This document shows positions 5,100-5,931 of a DNA stretch of 5,931 bases, piece by piece. A model generated the notes under the pieces. It was not told the DNA's origin, made no database searches, and saw only the letters and a list, made by a program, of their open reading frames with translations. Position 1 is the first letter of the stretch. Each line of letters starts with the position of its first letter. Origin of the DNA: Clostridiales bacterium (GTDB lineage Bacteria; Bacillota_A; Clostridia; Christensenellales; Aristaeellaceae); the NCBI GenBank assembly GCA_012514855.1, contig JAAYZL010000420.1:1-5931 (forward strand). Direction: 5' to 3'. Position numbers and translations under genes: made by a program.

Positions 5100-5931
5100 A
5101 TGCAGCGCAAGTGGATGAATCTATACACGTGGGGTGTCATAGGAATTGGCATCTTGTTTGTTGTATGGGGAATCGCCACCGCCATCCGGACGTACGCACC
5201 CCAGGGCAGCTACTTTCAGAGAACGTTTTTCCTGATCGCCATTTGCGCGGCCTGCCGCTCGCTGCCCATCTACATGGGAAAGGACAAGACATTGGATCTG
5301 TCCGTCATCAGCATTCTGATGACCTTCCTGACGATGGGCACGGCGCAGGCCGTCGCCGTCTATTCGCTGAGCTCCATCATCACCTTTGAATACAGCGGCG
5401 ACCCCGCAAACCGGCGCTTTTCGAGCATCTACAACAACGCGCCGGTCAAGTCGCTGTTCAACATCGGAAGCGTCGTCATCGCGATCGTGATTCCCGGCCT
5501 CGTGTGCCGGTTGATCGGCTGGCATCCCGGGGACTTCACCTTCCCGATGATCCTCTACGCGACGGTCGCGTTTTCGCTGTTGACGTTCCTCGTCAACACG
5601 CTGATCATGATGGGCCTCTTCTCGATGCTCGACGGCCTGAACCGCTATGAAGTGATCCACATGCTGATCGGGCTGATCCCGAACGTGCTGCCGGCGATGC
5701 CGCTGGGCTACGTGATGGCGGTTTTCCTCCGGCAGGACAACGGAACGCTGCTCGTCATCATCATGATGAGCCCGCTTCTGCTCGCCAGGCATGCCTGGAA
5801 GCTCTATATTGAATCCCTGAAGCAGCAGCAAAAGCTCGTCGACGCGCTGAACGTCGCGATGGAGGCGCGGGACGACTACACCAGCGGCCACGCCAAGCGC
5901 GTCAGCGAGTTTGCCGCCCTGATCGCGCGCG
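5100..5931 (+). CDS. Membrane protein with C-terminal HD/HD-GYP phosphohydrolase domain, 5' part only
   Basis: The frame runs for 277 codons and is cut by the window edge. ATG 5100 is the earliest possible start, because an in-frame TAA lies at 5088-5090; GGGGGT at 5083-5088 is a modest ribosome site. The N-terminal 230 residues are strongly hydrophobic, with about six or seven membrane helices (roughly 12-30, 41-58, 66-92, 119-140, 148-172, 186-210, 215-230). A linker helix follows (WKLYIESLKQQQKLVDALNVAME, quoted in part, about 233-255). Residues 256-277 then read ARDDYTSGHAKRVSEFAALIA, where TSGH-x2-RV is the usual opening of HD and HD-GYP domains and His264 would be the first metal-binding or fold histidine. 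The HD pair and the GYP motif would lie beyond the edge. Known HD-GYP proteins hydrolyse c-di-GMP; other HD proteins act on other nucleotides. The membrane part is probably a sensor, but I do not recognise it as a named MASE-type domain. Confidence 0.85.
   Translation, partial: MQRKWMNLYTWGVIGIGILFVVWGIATAIRTYAPQGSYFQRTFFLIAICAACRSLPIYMGKDKTLDLSVISILMTFLTMGTAQAVAVYSLSSIITFEYSGDPANRRFSSIYNNAPVKSLFNIGSVVIAIVIPGLVCRLIGWHPGDFTFPMILYATVAFSLLTFLVNTLIMMGLFSMLDGLNRYEVIHMLIGLIPNVLPAMPLGYVMAVFLRQDNGTLLVIIMMSPLLLARHAWKLYIESLKQQQKLVDALNVAMEARDDYTSGHAKRVSEFAALIAR

Noticed and set aside
5121..5891. Minus-strand frame of 256 codons opposite the HD protein
   Set aside because: Translation is crowded with Asp, His, Arg and Gln, as expected from the complement of hydrophobic codons. 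The + strand encodes a clear membrane protein with an HD motif.

Overview
The window looks like chromosomal DNA from a GC-rich Bacillota, probably a clostridial anaerobe. This is inferred, not proven: the genes carry strong GGAGG-type Shine-Dalgarno sites, there is a secreted protein with MBG-like and MucBP-like repeats, an oligopeptide-type solute-binding protein, and a membrane HD/HD-GYP protein. All credible genes lie on the + strand. I see no tRNA, rRNA, CRISPR array, transposase or phage gene.

Left part (1-3588): the 3' end of a repeat-containing surface or secreted protein runs to 1456 and ends in an unusual NVGDCSE tail. After a 93-bp gap with two GC-rich hairpins comes a complete family 5 extracellular solute-binding protein (1550-3541) with no permease or ATPase gene beside it. 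A perfect 15-bp inverted repeat follows its stop codon by 9 bp and probably ends the transcript, although it has no T-tract.

Middle (3542-4135): about 590 bp without a convincing gene. It holds the inverted repeat, a block of degenerate GGTCGGCAA and GGCGGAATT repeats, and then a sharp change to AT-rich sequence with a probable promoter at 4076-4104.

Right part (4136-5931): a probable operon. It starts with a 236-aa protein of unknown function with an internal duplication. Next comes a 27-aa peptide ORF with an excellent Shine-Dalgarno site (4955-5038). The last gene is a multi-pass membrane protein whose C-terminus enters an HD or HD-GYP phosphohydrolase domain and is cut by the window edge. 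If that domain is a true HD-GYP, the locus would join a membrane sensor to cyclic-di-nucleotide hydrolysis. The roles of the 236-aa protein and the small peptide are unknown. They are the most novel part of the window.
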